Source of the DNA: Arthrobacter pityocampae
Lineage (GTDB): Bacteria; Actinomycetota; Actinomycetes; Actinomycetales; Micrococcaceae
Reading direction: 5' to 3'
Assembly (NCBI RefSeq): GCF_002927275.1
Contig: NZ_PRKW01000002.1
Span: 496,001-560,000, forward strand
Length of the DNA stretch: 64,000 nt
In this document: positions 10,547 through 18,490 of the stretch, piece by piece
How positions within the stretch are numbered: the stretch's first letter is position 1
How the letters are laid out: every line of letters begins with the position of its first letter
Made by a program: the position numbers and the translations under genes
Notes under the pieces: model-generated
What the model was told of the DNA's origin: nothing
Database searches by the model: none
The model's input: the letters and a program-made list of their open reading frames with translations, nothing else

Positions 10547-11140
10547 TTACTGGCCGGAGCCAACCTGCTCGGGCCCGGGGATCGTCCCCGCCCCCGCGTC
10601 CTCCGGTTCCCCGGCGGACGCGGAGCCGGCCGGGTTCGAGCCGAGGTCGGGCGCCGCGATGAGGACCTCGGGCTCGGGGCCCTCCGTCGCCGCTTCCGGC
10701 GTGCCGGTCACCGTCTTCGAATCGAGCTCGATGGTCCCGAAGCTCGGGGAGGGCACCATGCCGAGTTTCGTCGCCGCCGCGGCGAGGTTCTGCGGCGCCT
10801 CCTTCGCTTCGATCGCGAGCACGAGCGCCTCGTTCTCCTGGTTCAGGGCGGTCTGCTGGTTCCGGAGCTGCACGAGTTCGTACTGCGTGCCGGACACGGA
10901 GATGTTGAGCATGAGGACCGAGGCGAGTGCCGCGGCGAGCACGAGCAGGCTGAAGACCGCGAAGGGCACCTTGCGCCGCGCAGGGCGCGCCGGGACCACG
11001 GACAGCGGCGTCCTGGTCCTCGTGGTGCCCGGTGCCTCGCCGGCCGGTCCGGTCGGCCGCCCCGGGGCGAGCGCGAGCGCCCCGTGCCTGGAGAAGGCCG
11101 GAGCGTCGTGTCGCTTCTCCACGGTCAGTGCCTGGCTCAT
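10547..11140 (-). CDS. ftsL: FtsL-like bitopic division protein
   Basis: A 197-residue single-pass protein in the exact place of ftsL, between rsmH and ftsI. A cytoplasmic basic N terminus of about 55 residues leads to one membrane segment ([21 protein letters not shown]), then an extracytoplasmic heptad-like coiled coil ([20 protein letters not shown]) and a long Pro/Gly/Ala-rich tail. Members of this family join FtsB and FtsQ in the complex that activates FtsWI. Sequence conservation in the family is poor, so the call rests on topology, coiled coil and synteny. The ATG at 11140 overlaps the rsmH stop as ATGA. The roughly 80-residue acidic C-terminal tail is longer than in E. coli FtsL. Confidence 0.85.
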   Translation of the reverse strand: MSQALTVEKRHDAPAFSRHGALALAPGRPTGPAGEAPGTTRTRTPLSVVPARPARRKVPFAVFSLLVLAAALASVLMLNISVSGTQYELVQLRNQQTALNQENEALVLAIEAKEAPQNLAAAATKLGMVPSPSFGTIELDSKTVTGTPEAATEGPEPEVLIAAPDLGSNPAGSASAGEPEDAGAGTIPGPEQVGSGQ

Positions 11141-12138
11141 ATGGTTTTCCTGTCGACGGGTCCGGCTTTGATTCGTTCAACGGCCCGCAGCTTGGCGGAT
11201 GCCGCGCGCGGGTTCTCCTCGATCTCCGCCGCGGTGGGCGCTTCGGTGCCGCGGGTCAGCGATCGGAGGTAGGGCTTGTGCTCCTCGAGTTCCACCGGGA
11301 AGCCGACGGGAGCCGACGACTTCGTTCCCGCGGTGAAGGTGCTCTTCACGATGCGGTCCTCCAGGGAGTGGTAGGACATCGCGACGACGCGCCCGCCGAT
11401 CCGGAGCGAACCGATGGCCGCCGGGACGGCGCGCTCGAGGACGGTGAGTTCCTCGTTGACCTCGATCCGCAGGGCCTGGAACGTCCGCTTGGCCGGGTGG
11501 CCGCCGGTGCGGGCCGCTGCGGCGGGCACGACGCCGCGGATGACGTCGACGAGCTGGGACGTGGTCCGGAACGGCTCGGTCTCCCGCGCCCGCACGATCG
11601 CCGACGCGATCCTGCCGGCGAATTTCTCCTCGCCCCAGGTGCGGATGATACGGAGGAGGTCGCTCTCGGGGTAGGTGTTGACCACCTCGGCCGCGGTGAT
11701 GCCCCGGCTCGTGTCCATGCGCATGTCGAGGGGGGCGTCGTAGGAGTAGGCGAATCCGCGGTCGCGTTCGTCGAGCTGCAGGGAGGAGACGCCGAGGTCG
11801 AAGAGGACGCCGTCCACGCCGTCGATGCCCAGGTCCTCGAGGACCTCCGGCAGTTCGTCGTACACGGCGTGGACCAGGTCGGTGCGTGCCGCGAAGGGGG
11901 CGAGCCGTTCGCCGGCCAGGGCGAGCGCCTCGGTGTCGCGGTCGATCCCGACGAGGTGTGCCTCGGGGAACCGCTGGAGCATGCTCTCGGAGTGACCGCC
12001 CATGCCGAGGGTGGCATCGACGACGACGGCGCGGCGGCCGGCGGCTTCCGCCGCGGCGATGGAGGGTGCGATGAGGGAGACGCAGCGATCGCGGAGGACG
12101 GGGACGTGGCGCTCGTCCGTCGGCCGGTCACCGGTCAT
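11137..12138 (-). CDS. rsmH: RsmH (MraW), 16S rRNA m4C1402 methyltransferase
   Basis: S-adenosylmethionine-dependent enzyme that methylates N4 of C1402 in 16S rRNA. The 333-residue product contains [13 protein letters not shown] at the N terminus, the SAM-binding motif [26 protein letters not shown], the signature [19 protein letters not shown] and PLDMRMD, and the C-terminal HSLEDRIVK. It starts at ATG 12138 with a strong Shine-Dalgarno (GGGGGAGG, five bases upstream). Unlike the other joints in this operon it is separated from the gene before it (mraZ) by a 217-nt leader that contains a conserved-looking hairpin. Confidence 0.97.
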   Translation of the reverse strand: MTGDRPTDERHVPVLRDRCVSLIAPSIAAAEAAGRRAVVVDATLGMGGHSESMLQRFPEAHLVGIDRDTEALALAGERLAPFAARTDLVHAVYDELPEVLEDLGIDGVDGVLFDLGVSSLQLDERDRGFAYSYDAPLDMRMDTSRGITAAEVVNTYPESDLLRIIRTWGEEKFAGRIASAIVRARETEPFRTTSQLVDVIRGVVPAAAARTGGHPAKRTFQALRIEVNEELTVLERAVPAAIGSLRIGGRVVAMSYHSLEDRIVKSTFTAGTKSSAPVGFPVELEEHKPYLRSLTRGTEAPTAAEIEENPRAASAKLRAVERIKAGPVDRKTI

Positions 12139-12241
12139 GCGTCCTCCCCCTCCTGCAGTTGGTTCTCGTCTCGGGTATCACTGCAGGCAGGTGGGGAGGC
12201 CGGCCTTCTTGGATCAGACCCCCATCCGGCCGGAGGGCCGT

Positions 12242-12274
12242 CGCCTGGCTTCGGGGAAGTGAAGCCAGGAGGCG
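12242..12274 (-). ncRNA. mraW-like RNA hairpin in the mraZ-rsmH leader
   Basis: On the minus strand, TGGCTTC (12261-12267) pairs with GAAGCCA (12246-12252) around an 8-nt loop ACTTCCCC; after a 3-nt bulge, CGCC (12271-12274) pairs with GGCG (12242-12245). A hairpin with a CUUCCCC loop upstream of rsmH/mraW is, as I recall, the hallmark of the mraW RNA motif described in actinobacteria. The loop CUUCCCC can pair over all seven bases (one G-U) with GGGGGAG at 12144-12150, the rsmH Shine-Dalgarno. The pairing is my inference; the hairpin is directly visible. Confidence 0.75.
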
Positions 12275-12355
12275 AACCTGATCCGGCGGCTGGAGATCTC
12301 ATCCAAGGGACGTTCCCACCTGCGCCGTCGTGCTGTGTGCTGGTCCTGCTGTCGA

Positions 12356-12787
12356 TCAGAGGATGCCCGGGAAGGCGTCCTCGTCGGTCTCGGAGAACGC
12401 CGTCTCCTTCTCCGTCAGGTAGGAGTCCCAGGCGTCAGCCGCCCAGATCTCCGCGCGGCTGCCCGCCCCGATGACCGCGAGGTCCCGGTCGAGTCCCGCG
12501 TAGGTCCTCAGCGCGGGCGGGATGGTGATCCTGCCCTGCTTGTCCGGCACCTCGTCAGAGGCGCCCGACAGGAAGATGCGGTTGTAGTCCCTCGCCTGGC
12601 GTGACGAGATGGGAGCCGCGCGCATCTGTTCGTGAACCCTTTCGAACTCACTCATGCTGAAGACGTAGATGCACCGCTCCTGGCCCCTGGTGAGGACCAG
12701 TCCCTCGCTCAGCTCCTCGCGGAACTTCGCAGGAAGGATGAGCCTGCCTTTCTCGTCCAGGCGGGGGTGATGAGTTCCGAGGAACAT
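12356..12787 (-). CDS. mraZ: MraZ, dcw-cluster transcriptional regulator
   Basis: AbrB-fold DNA-binding protein that forms ring-shaped oligomers and represses the dcw promoter by binding repeated boxes. The 143-residue length is standard. The two SpoVT/AbrB-like halves are visible: [21 protein letters not shown] near residues 6-26 and [19 protein letters not shown] near 80-98, each with the family's DxKGRxxxPxxxR pattern. It is first in the operon, starting at ATG 12787 about 57 nt downstream of a predicted transcription start. Three MraZ boxes lie across its own promoter, so autoregulation is expected. Confidence 0.97.
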   Translation of the reverse strand: MFLGTHHPRLDEKGRLILPAKFREELSEGLVLTRGQERCIYVFSMSEFERVHEQMRAAPISSRQARDYNRIFLSGASDEVPDKQGRITIPPALRTYAGLDRDLAVIGAGSRAEIWAADAWDSYLTEKETAFSETDEDAFPGIL

Positions 12788-12846
12788 CCCTGACCGCCTG
12801 TTCTGAGTCCGCCAAGCCCAGCTTGGTGCCGTGCTGCTCTTATATT

Positions 12847-12872
12847 CCCCACTTTACTCCACAACCCTCCCC
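12847..12872 (-). promoter_or_regulatory. Three MraZ boxes at 10-bp spacing
   Basis: Minus-strand hexamers GGGGAG (12867-12872), GTGGAG (12857-12862) and GTGGGG (12847-12852) recur at exactly 10-bp steps, the arrangement known for MraZ operators (TGGGN-type repeats one helical turn apart). The array covers the spacer and -10 region of the mraZ promoter, consistent with repression by promoter occlusion. Confidence 0.85.
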
Positions 12873-12878
12873 GGTCAA
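12851..12878 (-). promoter_or_regulatory. dcw operon promoter
   Basis: TTGACC (12873-12878) and TAAAGT (12851-12856) are separated by 16 bp on the minus strand, a good match to the actinobacterial housekeeping consensus (TTGACN, TANNNT). An alternative -10, TATAAG, follows within ten bases. The elements interleave with the MraZ boxes. Confidence 0.65.
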
Positions 12879-12992
12879 CGAACCCGGGGCGCGCCGCGCC
12901 GCAATTCCTCCGCGCGTGTCGCGGTGGCGGGGCCGGGTCGCGGCGTGAGGATGCCGCCGAGCCCGGCGGGGAGCGGAGTGGAGGGCTTAAAC

Positions 12993-13024
12993 GACGAAGG
13001 ACCCGCCGATGCGGGTCCTTCGTC
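12993..13024 (-). terminator. Terminator downstream of the DUF3040 gene
   Basis: Perfect 14-bp stem: 12993-13006 is the exact reverse complement of 13011-13024, with a 4-nt loop (13007-13010). It follows the DUF3040 stop by 25 nt on the minus strand and separates that gene from the dcw promoter. The T-tract is weak (GTTTAAG). Confidence 0.8.
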
Positions 13025-13049
13025 AGGAGGGTCGGGGCGTCCCGGACTG

Positions 13050-13427
13050 CTAGGTCTGGTCGCGCTTCCGCTCGTCCCACTTGTCCTCGAGGCTGGACAT
13101 GAAGCCACTCTTGCCACCGGTCGGTGCCTTGGAGGGCTTGCCGAGCGGCTGGCCGGTTGCGACCTGCTTCGACTTCGTCGTGGCGAAGTACACGCCGCCT
13201 CCCATGATCAGGAAGCCTGCGACGCCGACGATGATGATCTGCCAGACGATGCCCGCCAGGAGGACGAGGATGCCGGCGATCGTGATGAGTGAACCGATGA
13301 CCAGTCGCCGGGTCGACATCGACTTGCGACTGTCCGAGGCCATGGAGTGCGCGAACTTGGGATCGTCGGCGTGCAACTGCTGTTCAAGCTGATCAAGCAA
13401 CCTCTGCTCGTGTTCCGAGAGTGCCAT
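13050..13427 (-). CDS. DUF3040 membrane protein
   Basis: A 125-residue protein of the actinobacterial DUF3040 family, function unknown. The N terminus MALSEHEQRLLDQLEQQL is the family hallmark, a short cytoplasmic amphipathic helix, followed by two adjacent hydrophobic segments (LVIGSLITIAGILVLLAGIVW and IIIVGVAGFLIMGGGVYF, about residues 41-78) and a basic, Gly/Ser/Lys-rich C-terminal tail. The start ATG at 13427 has GGAGG six bases upstream. It is transcribed toward the dcw cluster but ends in its own strong terminator. A homologue sits near the dcw cluster in mycobacteria too, so a link with the cell envelope is plausible but unproven. Confidence 0.85.
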   Translation of the reverse strand: MALSEHEQRLLDQLEQQLHADDPKFAHSMASDSRKSMSTRRLVIGSLITIAGILVLLAGIVWQIIIVGVAGFLIMGGGVYFATTKSKQVATGQPLGKPSKAPTGGKSGFMSSLEDKWDERKRDQT

Positions 13428-13571
13428 GACCGCCTCCTTGATATGGGTACCAACGTTCCGTCACCCAACCAACGCTCCTGACGCTGCCCCGGTTCCCGAT
13501 GGGAGGGTCCGGGACCGCAGGTTCCGGGCGGTGGATTTGCGTCACGACCGGCAGTTGGACTACCGGGTTAA

Positions 13572-13599
13572 AGACTAGTGTGCTACCCATTGCGCGCAA
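13572..13599 (-). promoter_or_regulatory. Possible promoter of the DUF3040 gene
   Basis: Minus-strand TTGCGC (13594-13599), 16-bp spacer, TAGTCT (13572-13577). It would give a leader of about 140 nt before the ATG at 13427. The remaining intergenic sequence up to dinB shows no other structure that I recognise. Confidence 0.3.
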
Positions 13600-13657
13600 A
13601 GTCACAATGCGGTGTTGGGAGCCACCTGTTCCGGATGATAAAGGCCTCCCTCGGCGC

Positions 13658-14887
13658 TCACGGGCGGGTGCCCCGCTCCCCCTGCGGCCGCGTCCGGCCG
13701 AGGAGTCCCGCCGGCAGGACCCGGGCGTCCCCGAACTTCCGGTTCACGTCGTCGAGGGCGCGTTCGGCCAGTCTCCAGTTGTCGTCCTGCCGGTCGATCG
13801 TCAGCTGCGTCGACCCGTCACCCCCGGCCTCGAGCGATTCGGCGCGGAGGCCGATGAGCCGCACCGCCATCGGCCTGTCGCCCAGGGCATCGAGCAGGGC
13901 CGTCGCCGCGCGGTAGAGCGCGTTGGCGCTGTCCACCGGTTCGTCGAGCTTCTTCGATCGCGTGAGGGTCGAGAAGTCCGCGTAGCGGAGCTTGAGGGCC
14001 ACTCCCCCGGCACGGTTCCCGGACGCCCGCAGCCTCGTCGCCGTCCGGTGGGCGAGCCTCAGCAGCTCCCGTCGGAGGACGTCGGAATCCTCGACGTCGC
14101 GGGGGAAGGTCTCCTCCGCACCGATGCTCTTCTCCGGGCGTGAGACCACGACCCGCCGCGGGTCACGACCCCAGGCGAGGTGGTGCACGTGCTCGCCGGA
14201 GGCGCCGAGCAGCCTGCGGAGGGTCGCGACCGGGGTGTGCGCGACGTCCTCCACCGTGCGGATGCCGATGCGCGCCAGGACGTCCTGCGTCTTCGCGCCC
14301 ACGCCCCAGAGGGCGGAGACCGGAAGGGTGTGGAGGAAGGCGACGGTCTGGTCCCCCGGGATGAGCAGGAGCCCGTCCGGCTTGGCCCTCGTGGAGGCGA
14401 TCTTCGCGACGAACTTGGTCGTCGCGGCCCCGACGCTCGCCGTGATACCCAGCGTCGAGTGGATCTCCGCGCGGACCTGCTCGCCGATCTCCCGCGGGCT
14501 ACCCAGCCGCCGGAGCGCACCCGCGACATCGAGGAAGGCCTCGTCCACGCTCAACTGCTCGACCTCCGGCGTGACCGATCGGAAGATCGCCATCACCTGC
14601 CGGGAGACCTCCGCGTACCGGCCGTGGTGCGGCGGGAGGATGACCGCGGTGGGGCACTGCCGCATGGCGACCGCCATCGGCATCGCGGACCGCACACCGA
14701 ACCGGCGGGCCTCGTAGGAGGCGGACAGGACCACGGACCGCCCGGACGGGGAGCCGACGACCACCGGCACGCCGCGCAGGTGCGGATGCTCGAGCAGTTC
14801 CACCGAGACGTAGAAGGCGTCCATGTCGATGTGCAGGATGTGGCACTCCGCATGGTCGACGGGTTCCCGCTCTGCGTCCTTTGGCAC
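13658..14887 (-). CDS. dinB: DinB, Y-family DNA polymerase IV
   Basis: Error-prone translesion polymerase. The 409-residue product carries the Y-family motifs HIDMDAFYVSVELLEHP (metal-binding aspartate near residue 20), SYEARRFGVRSAMP, and the catalytic SVDEAFLDV. A helix-hairpin-helix stretch (LWGVGAKTQDVLARIGIRTVEDVA) and the little-finger domain (ADFSTLTRSKKL) follow. A possible beta-clamp motif, QLTID, lies near the C terminus. The GTG at 14887 is the first plausible start; upstream codons in this frame are antisense to idsA and have no homology. It has no well-spaced Shine-Dalgarno. It is divergent from idsA, with 118 nt between the starts. Confidence 0.92.
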   Translation of the reverse strand: MPKDAEREPVDHAECHILHIDMDAFYVSVELLEHPHLRGVPVVVGSPSGRSVVLSASYEARRFGVRSAMPMAVAMRQCPTAVILPPHHGRYAEVSRQVMAIFRSVTPEVEQLSVDEAFLDVAGALRRLGSPREIGEQVRAEIHSTLGITASVGAATTKFVAKIASTRAKPDGLLLIPGDQTVAFLHTLPVSALWGVGAKTQDVLARIGIRTVEDVAHTPVATLRRLLGASGEHVHHLAWGRDPRRVVVSRPEKSIGAEETFPRDVEDSDVLRRELLRLAHRTATRLRASGNRAGGVALKLRYADFSTLTRSKKLDEPVDSANALYRAATALLDALGDRPMAVRLIGLRAESLEAGGDGSTQLTIDRQDDNWRLAERALDDVNRKFGDARVLPAGLLGRTRPQGERGTRP

Positions 14888-14962
14888 GCCTTCATCGTAC
14901 GCAGCGGCACCGACACCGCGGGGACTGCCGACCCAGCCGGGAGAACCGCCCGGGCCGCCGGT

Positions 14963-14968
14963 TAGAGT
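14963..14968 (+). promoter_or_regulatory. -10 element for the polyprenyl synthase gene
   Basis: TAGAGT matches the actinobacterial -10 pattern TANNNT and would start a transcript about 30 nt before the ATG at 15006. No convincing -35 is present. Confidence 0.35.
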
Positions 14969-15005
14969 GGGAAGACCACCCGAAGACGACCCGCACGGGA
15001 GATTC

Positions 15006-16139
15006 ATGCTGTCCGCACCCGCCACCCCCGACCCGGGCGGCCCCGCTCCCGACGCCATCACCGTGGAGCAGGAACGGTTCCGGTCCTCCCTCACCCGGAC
15101 CATCGAGGACTTCCTCGCGGAGCAGCGCTCCGTCCTGGCGTCCATCTCCGACGAGGCACTCCCCCTCATCTCGAGCATCGCCACCCTCACCAGCGGAGGG
15201 AAGAGGATGCGGGCGCTGCTGTGCTACTGGGGCTGGCGGGCGGCGGGCGGCTCGCCGGAGGCGTCCGCCCCGGTGACCGCGGGCACGGCCCTCGAGTTCT
15301 TCCAGGCCGCGGCGCTCATCCACGACGACATCATCGACCGGTCCGACACCCGGCGCGGGCGCCCGAGCGTCCACCGCCAGTTCACGGCCCGGCACACCGA
15401 TGCGGGATGGCACCTCGACGCTGAGCGGTTCGGGGTCTCCTCCGCCATCCTGGCGGGCGACCTCTGCCTCGCCTTCAGCGAGGAGCTCTTCACGGCGTCC
15501 TGCTCCGGCGCCCCGGGGAACGCCGGGCCGGCCGCGCGCACCATCTTCAACCGCATGCGCACGGAGGTGATGGCGGGCCAGTACCTGGACCTGCTGGAGG
15601 AGGCCGTCGGACCGGACCAGACCCCGGCCGAGGCCGAGAAGCGTGCCCTGAACATCCTGCGCTTCAAGTCGGCGAAGTACTCGATGGAGCGGCCGCTCAT
15701 GCTCGGCGGAGCGCTCGCCGGCGCGGACGACGCGCTGCTCGCCGCCTACTCGGCGTTCTCGCTCCCGCTGGGTGAGGCGTTCCAGCTGCGCGACGACGTC
15801 CTGGGGGTCTTCGGCGACCCGTCGGTGACGGGCAAGCCCGCAGGGGACGACCTGCGCGAAGGGAAGCGGACCTTCCTCATCGCCCGCGCGCTCGCCTCCA
15901 GCAGCAGGACCGGGCGGGCACGGATCAACGCGATGCTCGGCGACACGTCCCTCGACGCAGACTCCGTGGACGCACTGCGGGCGCTCATCGTGGACAGCGG
16001 AGCGCTCACGCACACGGAGCAGCTCATCGGACAGAAATCGGAGGAAGCGTTCGCGGCGCTCGACGAACTCGCGGTGGACCCCGTCTCGCTGCGGGCCCTC
16101 CGCCTGCTCGCGGAGGCAGCGGTCACCCGCACCGCCTGA
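15006..16139 (+). CDS. idsA: (E)-polyprenyl diphosphate synthase (IdsA type)
   Basis: Chain-elongating prenyltransferase that condenses isopentenyl diphosphate onto allylic diphosphates, supplying precursors for carotenoids, menaquinone or longer prenyl chains. The 377-residue protein shows GGKRMRALLCYWGW, the first aspartate-rich motif IHDDIIDRSDTRRGRPS, and the second QLRDDVLGVFGDP near residue 265. The ATG at 15006 has GGGAG five bases upstream. The product chain length cannot be read with confidence from the sequence. The neighbourhood (idsA, Rv2175c-like, PknL-like, aroG) matches the M. tuberculosis Rv2173-Rv2178c region, supporting the IdsA2-type name. Confidence 0.92.
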   Translation: MLSAPATPDPGGPAPDAITVEQERFRSSLTRTIEDFLAEQRSVLASISDEALPLISSIATLTSGGKRMRALLCYWGWRAAGGSPEASAPVTAGTALEFFQAAALIHDDIIDRSDTRRGRPSVHRQFTARHTDAGWHLDAERFGVSSAILAGDLCLAFSEELFTASCSGAPGNAGPAARTIFNRMRTEVMAGQYLDLLEEAVGPDQTPAEAEKRALNILRFKSAKYSMERPLMLGGALAGADDALLAAYSAFSLPLGEAFQLRDDVLGVFGDPSVTGKPAGDDLREGKRTFLIARALASSSRTGRARINAMLGDTSLDADSVDALRALIVDSGALTHTEQLIGQKSEEAFAALDELAVDPVSLRALRLLAEAAVTRTA

Positions 16140-16154
16140 GGCACTGCGTCCTAT

Positions 16155-16179
16155 CCGCCCCGGACCTCGTCCCGGGCGG
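16155..16179. terminator. Weak hairpin between convergent genes
   Basis: CCGCCCCGG (16155-16163) pairs with CCGGGCGG (16172-16179) with one bulged C. It lies between the stop codons of idsA and the Rv2175c-like gene and could serve both strands, but the stem is short. Confidence 0.35.
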
Positions 16180-16190
16180 GAACGGCCCTC

Positions 16191-16544
16191 CTACCAGGCG
16201 GCCGCCTGCGCGCGTCGGCGGATCTCCGTCTTGCGGCCCTCCCGCAGGGCGTCGATCGGACGGCCGGGCAGCGACTCGTCCTCGGCGTACAGCCATCGGA
16301 TGATGTCCTCGTCGCCGTAGCCGCTGTCCGCCAGGACCACCACGGTCCCCTTGAGGCTGTCGAGGACGCCTCCGTCCATGAGGAAGTCCGCCGGCACGCT
16401 GCGGATGTTCCGCTCTCCGATCCGCACACTCACAAGGGCCCGTTCGCTGATGAGCGAGTGCACGCGGGTGATGGGCAGATCGAGCGCCTCGGCGACTTCC
16501 GGGAGATTGAGCCAGGCCGGGACGAGCTGTTCGAGTTCAGTCAC
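16191..16544 (-). CDS. Rv2175c-like winged-helix DNA-binding protein
   Basis: A 117-residue protein resembling mycobacterial Rv2175c, a DNA-binding substrate of the kinase PknL. The N-terminal half reads as a helix-turn-helix (LNLPEVAEALDLPITRVHSL, about residues 13-32) with a wing (VSVRIGERNIRSVP); the C-terminal half has the family's EDIIRWLYAEDESLPGRPIDAL stretch. The gene lies close to a PknL-like kinase, as in mycobacteria, which strengthens the call. I chose GTG 16544 because the homologous region starts just there; a GTG at 16628 would add 28 residues with no recognisable features. Target DNA and phosphorylation sites are unknown here. Confidence 0.8.
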   Translation of the reverse strand: MTELEQLVPAWLNLPEVAEALDLPITRVHSLISERALVSVRIGERNIRSVPADFLMDGGVLDSLKGTVVVLADSGYGDEDIIRWLYAEDESLPGRPIDALREGRKTEIRRRAQAAAW

Positions 16545-16662
16545 CGTCCAAGGGTGCCATGCTCCCGCCGGCAACTCCACTCGAAGCCGCTTATGCAGGG
16601 AGTCCTCAAGACGCGGCGGGCGGGCCACCTGGATCTTGACGATTCCCTGCCTTTTTCCGCCC

Positions 16663-16690
16663 TTGTGCCGTGCAACACATCGTGTAGATT
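16663..16690 (+). promoter_or_regulatory. Promoter of the LysM transglycosylase gene
   Basis: TTGTGC (16663-16668), 16-bp spacer, TAGATT (16685-16690). It predicts a 5' leader of about 130 nt before the ATG at 16826. I looked for a c-di-AMP (ydaO-type) riboswitch, which often precedes actinobacterial wall-hydrolase genes, and did not find its conserved core. Confidence 0.5.
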
Positions 16691-16825
16691 CACTTGAGCC
16701 ACAAAAGTCACAGCATCAACATGTGCATCAGGAGCACCACCAGCACAGCATGGTCGCCGGACAGGAAGAGCTTCCCGGGGACGTGCGTCCGCGCGGGTCC
16801 ACCGCCAACAGACGAGGAACGAAAC

Positions 16826-18403
16826 ATGACTGCCCAGCGATCGAACGCACCGCTGACCGGCGCCCGCATGAAGACCGACGGCGCCAGCCGACGCGGTCTG
16901 AATGTCGCCGTCACCACCGCTGCCCTGCCCGCAGTGCTTCTCTCCTCCGTCGCTCTCGCACCGCCCGCGGCGGCGTCCCCCACCGCGTCGGCCCCGGTCA
17001 CCCGCCACCTCGCACCTGCGCCGGCCCTCCACTCCTCGCGGACCGTCGTCCCCGCAGCCCTCGTCGCCGCGCAGATCCCCGCGCAGAAGATCGCCGTCGT
17101 CACCCGGACGGTGCCGGGCGACTACACCGTCAAGTCCGGCGACACCATCGGGGCGATCGCCAAGCGGTTCGGACTGTCCACGGACGCCGTCCTGACGCGC
17201 AACGGCATGACCGCGCGTACCGTCATCTACCCCGGCCAGAAGATCAAGCTGACCGGAGGCTCCGCCCCGACGGCGAAGTCCGTCGCTGCGGCACCCGCTG
17301 CCCCGGCCGGCGGGTCGACCTACGTCGTCAAGCCGGGCGACACCCTGGGCGCGATCGCCTCCCGCAACGGTGTGAGCCTGCAGAGCGTCCTCACGGCCAA
17401 CAGGCTGTCGATGACCTCGATCATCTACCCCGGCCAGAAGCTCAGCCTCGGCGGCAAGGCACCCGCGCCGGCACCCGCCCCCACGAAGCCGGCACCCGCT
17501 CCGACGAAGCCGGCGCCCGCGCCGGCAGGAGGCACCTACGTGGTGAAGTCCGGCGACACGCTCGGGGCCATCGCCTCCCGCAACGGCGTCGGCCTGGATT
17601 CCCTGCTGGCCGCCAACGGTCTCTCGAGGTCCTCGATCATCTACCCCGGCCAGAAGCTGAAGCTCACCGGGTCCGTCACGCCGCAGGCGACGCCCCCGAA
17701 GGCTCCCGCGCCGGCCCCCACGCCCGCCGCCGGGTCCTACACCGTGAAGGCCGGCGACACGCTGGGAGCCATCGCTTCCCGCAATGGAGTGGGTCTGTCG
17801 ACCCTGCTGACCGCCAACCGGATGAGCATGAGCACGGTCATCTACCCCGGGCAGAAGCTCACCATCCCGGCCAGGGGCGCCGCGCCCGCACCGGCACCGG
17901 CGCCCGCTCCGACGGACCTCGTACCCTCGTCCTTCCTCGGCTACACCTACCCGGACCGGGTGGTCGCGGATGCGAATGCGAACAAGGCGCTGCTCAACGC
18001 GCTCCCCGCGCCGTCGCAGGCCGAGATGAGGAAGATCGTGGCCGACACCGCGCGCTCCATGGGCGTCGATCCGAGCCTCGCGATGGCGTTCGCCTACCAG
18101 GAATCGGGCTTCAACCAGCGTGCGGTCTCGCCGGCGAACGCCATCGGCACCATGCAGGTCATCCCCTCCTCCGGCCAGTGGGCGAGCGACCTCGTGGGAC
18201 GCAAGCTCAACCTCCTGGACCCCTACGACAACGCCACGGCCGGCGTCGCGATCATCCGCTCGCTCCTGCGCACCAGCCCCTCCCTGGATATCGCCATCGC
18301 GTCCTACTACCAGGGCCAGTACTCGGTGCAGACACGCGGCATGTTCGCGGACACCAAGCAGTACGTCGCCTCGATCAAGGCGCACCAGAAGAACTTCCGG
18401 TAG
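16826..18403 (+). CDS. Secreted peptidoglycan hydrolase: four LysM domains plus SLT lytic transglycosylase
   Basis: A 525-residue exported wall enzyme. The first 30 residues are polar and basic, followed by a hydrophobic signal core (LNVAVTTAALPAVLLSSVAL) and an Ala-rich cleavage region. Four LysM repeats follow at about residues 98-142, 165-209, 236-280 and 304-348, each with (Y)xVKxGDT(L/I)GAIA and IIYPGQK; they are joined by Ala/Pro linkers. The C-terminal 130 residues form a goose-type/SLT domain with the catalytic glutamate in AFAYQESGFNQ and GTMQVIPSSG. It should bind peptidoglycan and cleave MurNAc-GlcNAc bonds. It sits between the Rv2175c-like gene and the PASTA kinase. The ATG at 16826 has GAGGA eight bases upstream. 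The four LysM units are very similar, suggesting recent duplication. Confidence 0.9.
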   Translation: MTAQRSNAPLTGARMKTDGASRRGLNVAVTTAALPAVLLSSVALAPPAAASPTASAPVTRHLAPAPALHSSRTVVPAALVAAQIPAQKIAVVTRTVPGDYTVKSGDTIGAIAKRFGLSTDAVLTRNGMTARTVIYPGQKIKLTGGSAPTAKSVAAAPAAPAGGSTYVVKPGDTLGAIASRNGVSLQSVLTANRLSMTSIIYPGQKLSLGGKAPAPAPAPTKPAPAPTKPAPAPAGGTYVVKSGDTLGAIASRNGVGLDSLLAANGLSRSSIIYPGQKLKLTGSVTPQATPPKAPAPAPTPAAGSYTVKAGDTLGAIASRNGVGLSTLLTANRMSMSTVIYPGQKLTIPARGAAPAPAPAPAPTDLVPSSFLGYTYPDRVVADANANKALLNALPAPSQAEMRKIVADTARSMGVDPSLAMAFAYQESGFNQRAVSPANAIGTMQVIPSSGQWASDLVGRKLNLLDPYDNATAGVAIIRSLLRTSPSLDIAIASYYQGQYSVQTRGMFADTKQYVASIKAHQKNFR

Positions 18404-18426
18404 GTCCGGGGCCAGGCCCGGCGCCG

Positions 18427-18466
18427 GCGAAGGGGGTGGGACCGCGTGTGGTCCCACCCCCTTCGC
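18427..18466 (+). terminator. Terminator after the LysM transglycosylase gene
   Basis: Perfect 17-bp stem (18427-18443 with 18450-18466) and a 6-nt loop (18444-18449). It ends 12 nt before the -10 box of the kinase gene, so the two genes are transcribed separately. Confidence 0.85.
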
Positions 18467-18478
18467 ACTGCTCCCGTT

Positions 18479-18484
18479 TAGTAT
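18479..18484 (+). promoter_or_regulatory. -10 element for leaderless kinase mRNA
   Basis: TAGTAT lies exactly 6 nt before the GTG at 18491. A transcript starting at the normal distance would begin at or next to the start codon, giving a leaderless mRNA, which is common in actinobacteria. Confidence 0.6.
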
Positions 18485-18490
18485 CGAAGG

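Noticed and set aside
16694-16825. c-di-AMP (ydaO-type) riboswitch in the leader of the LysM gene
   Set aside because: The leader is the right length and gene type, but I could not find the conserved core segments of that riboswitch.
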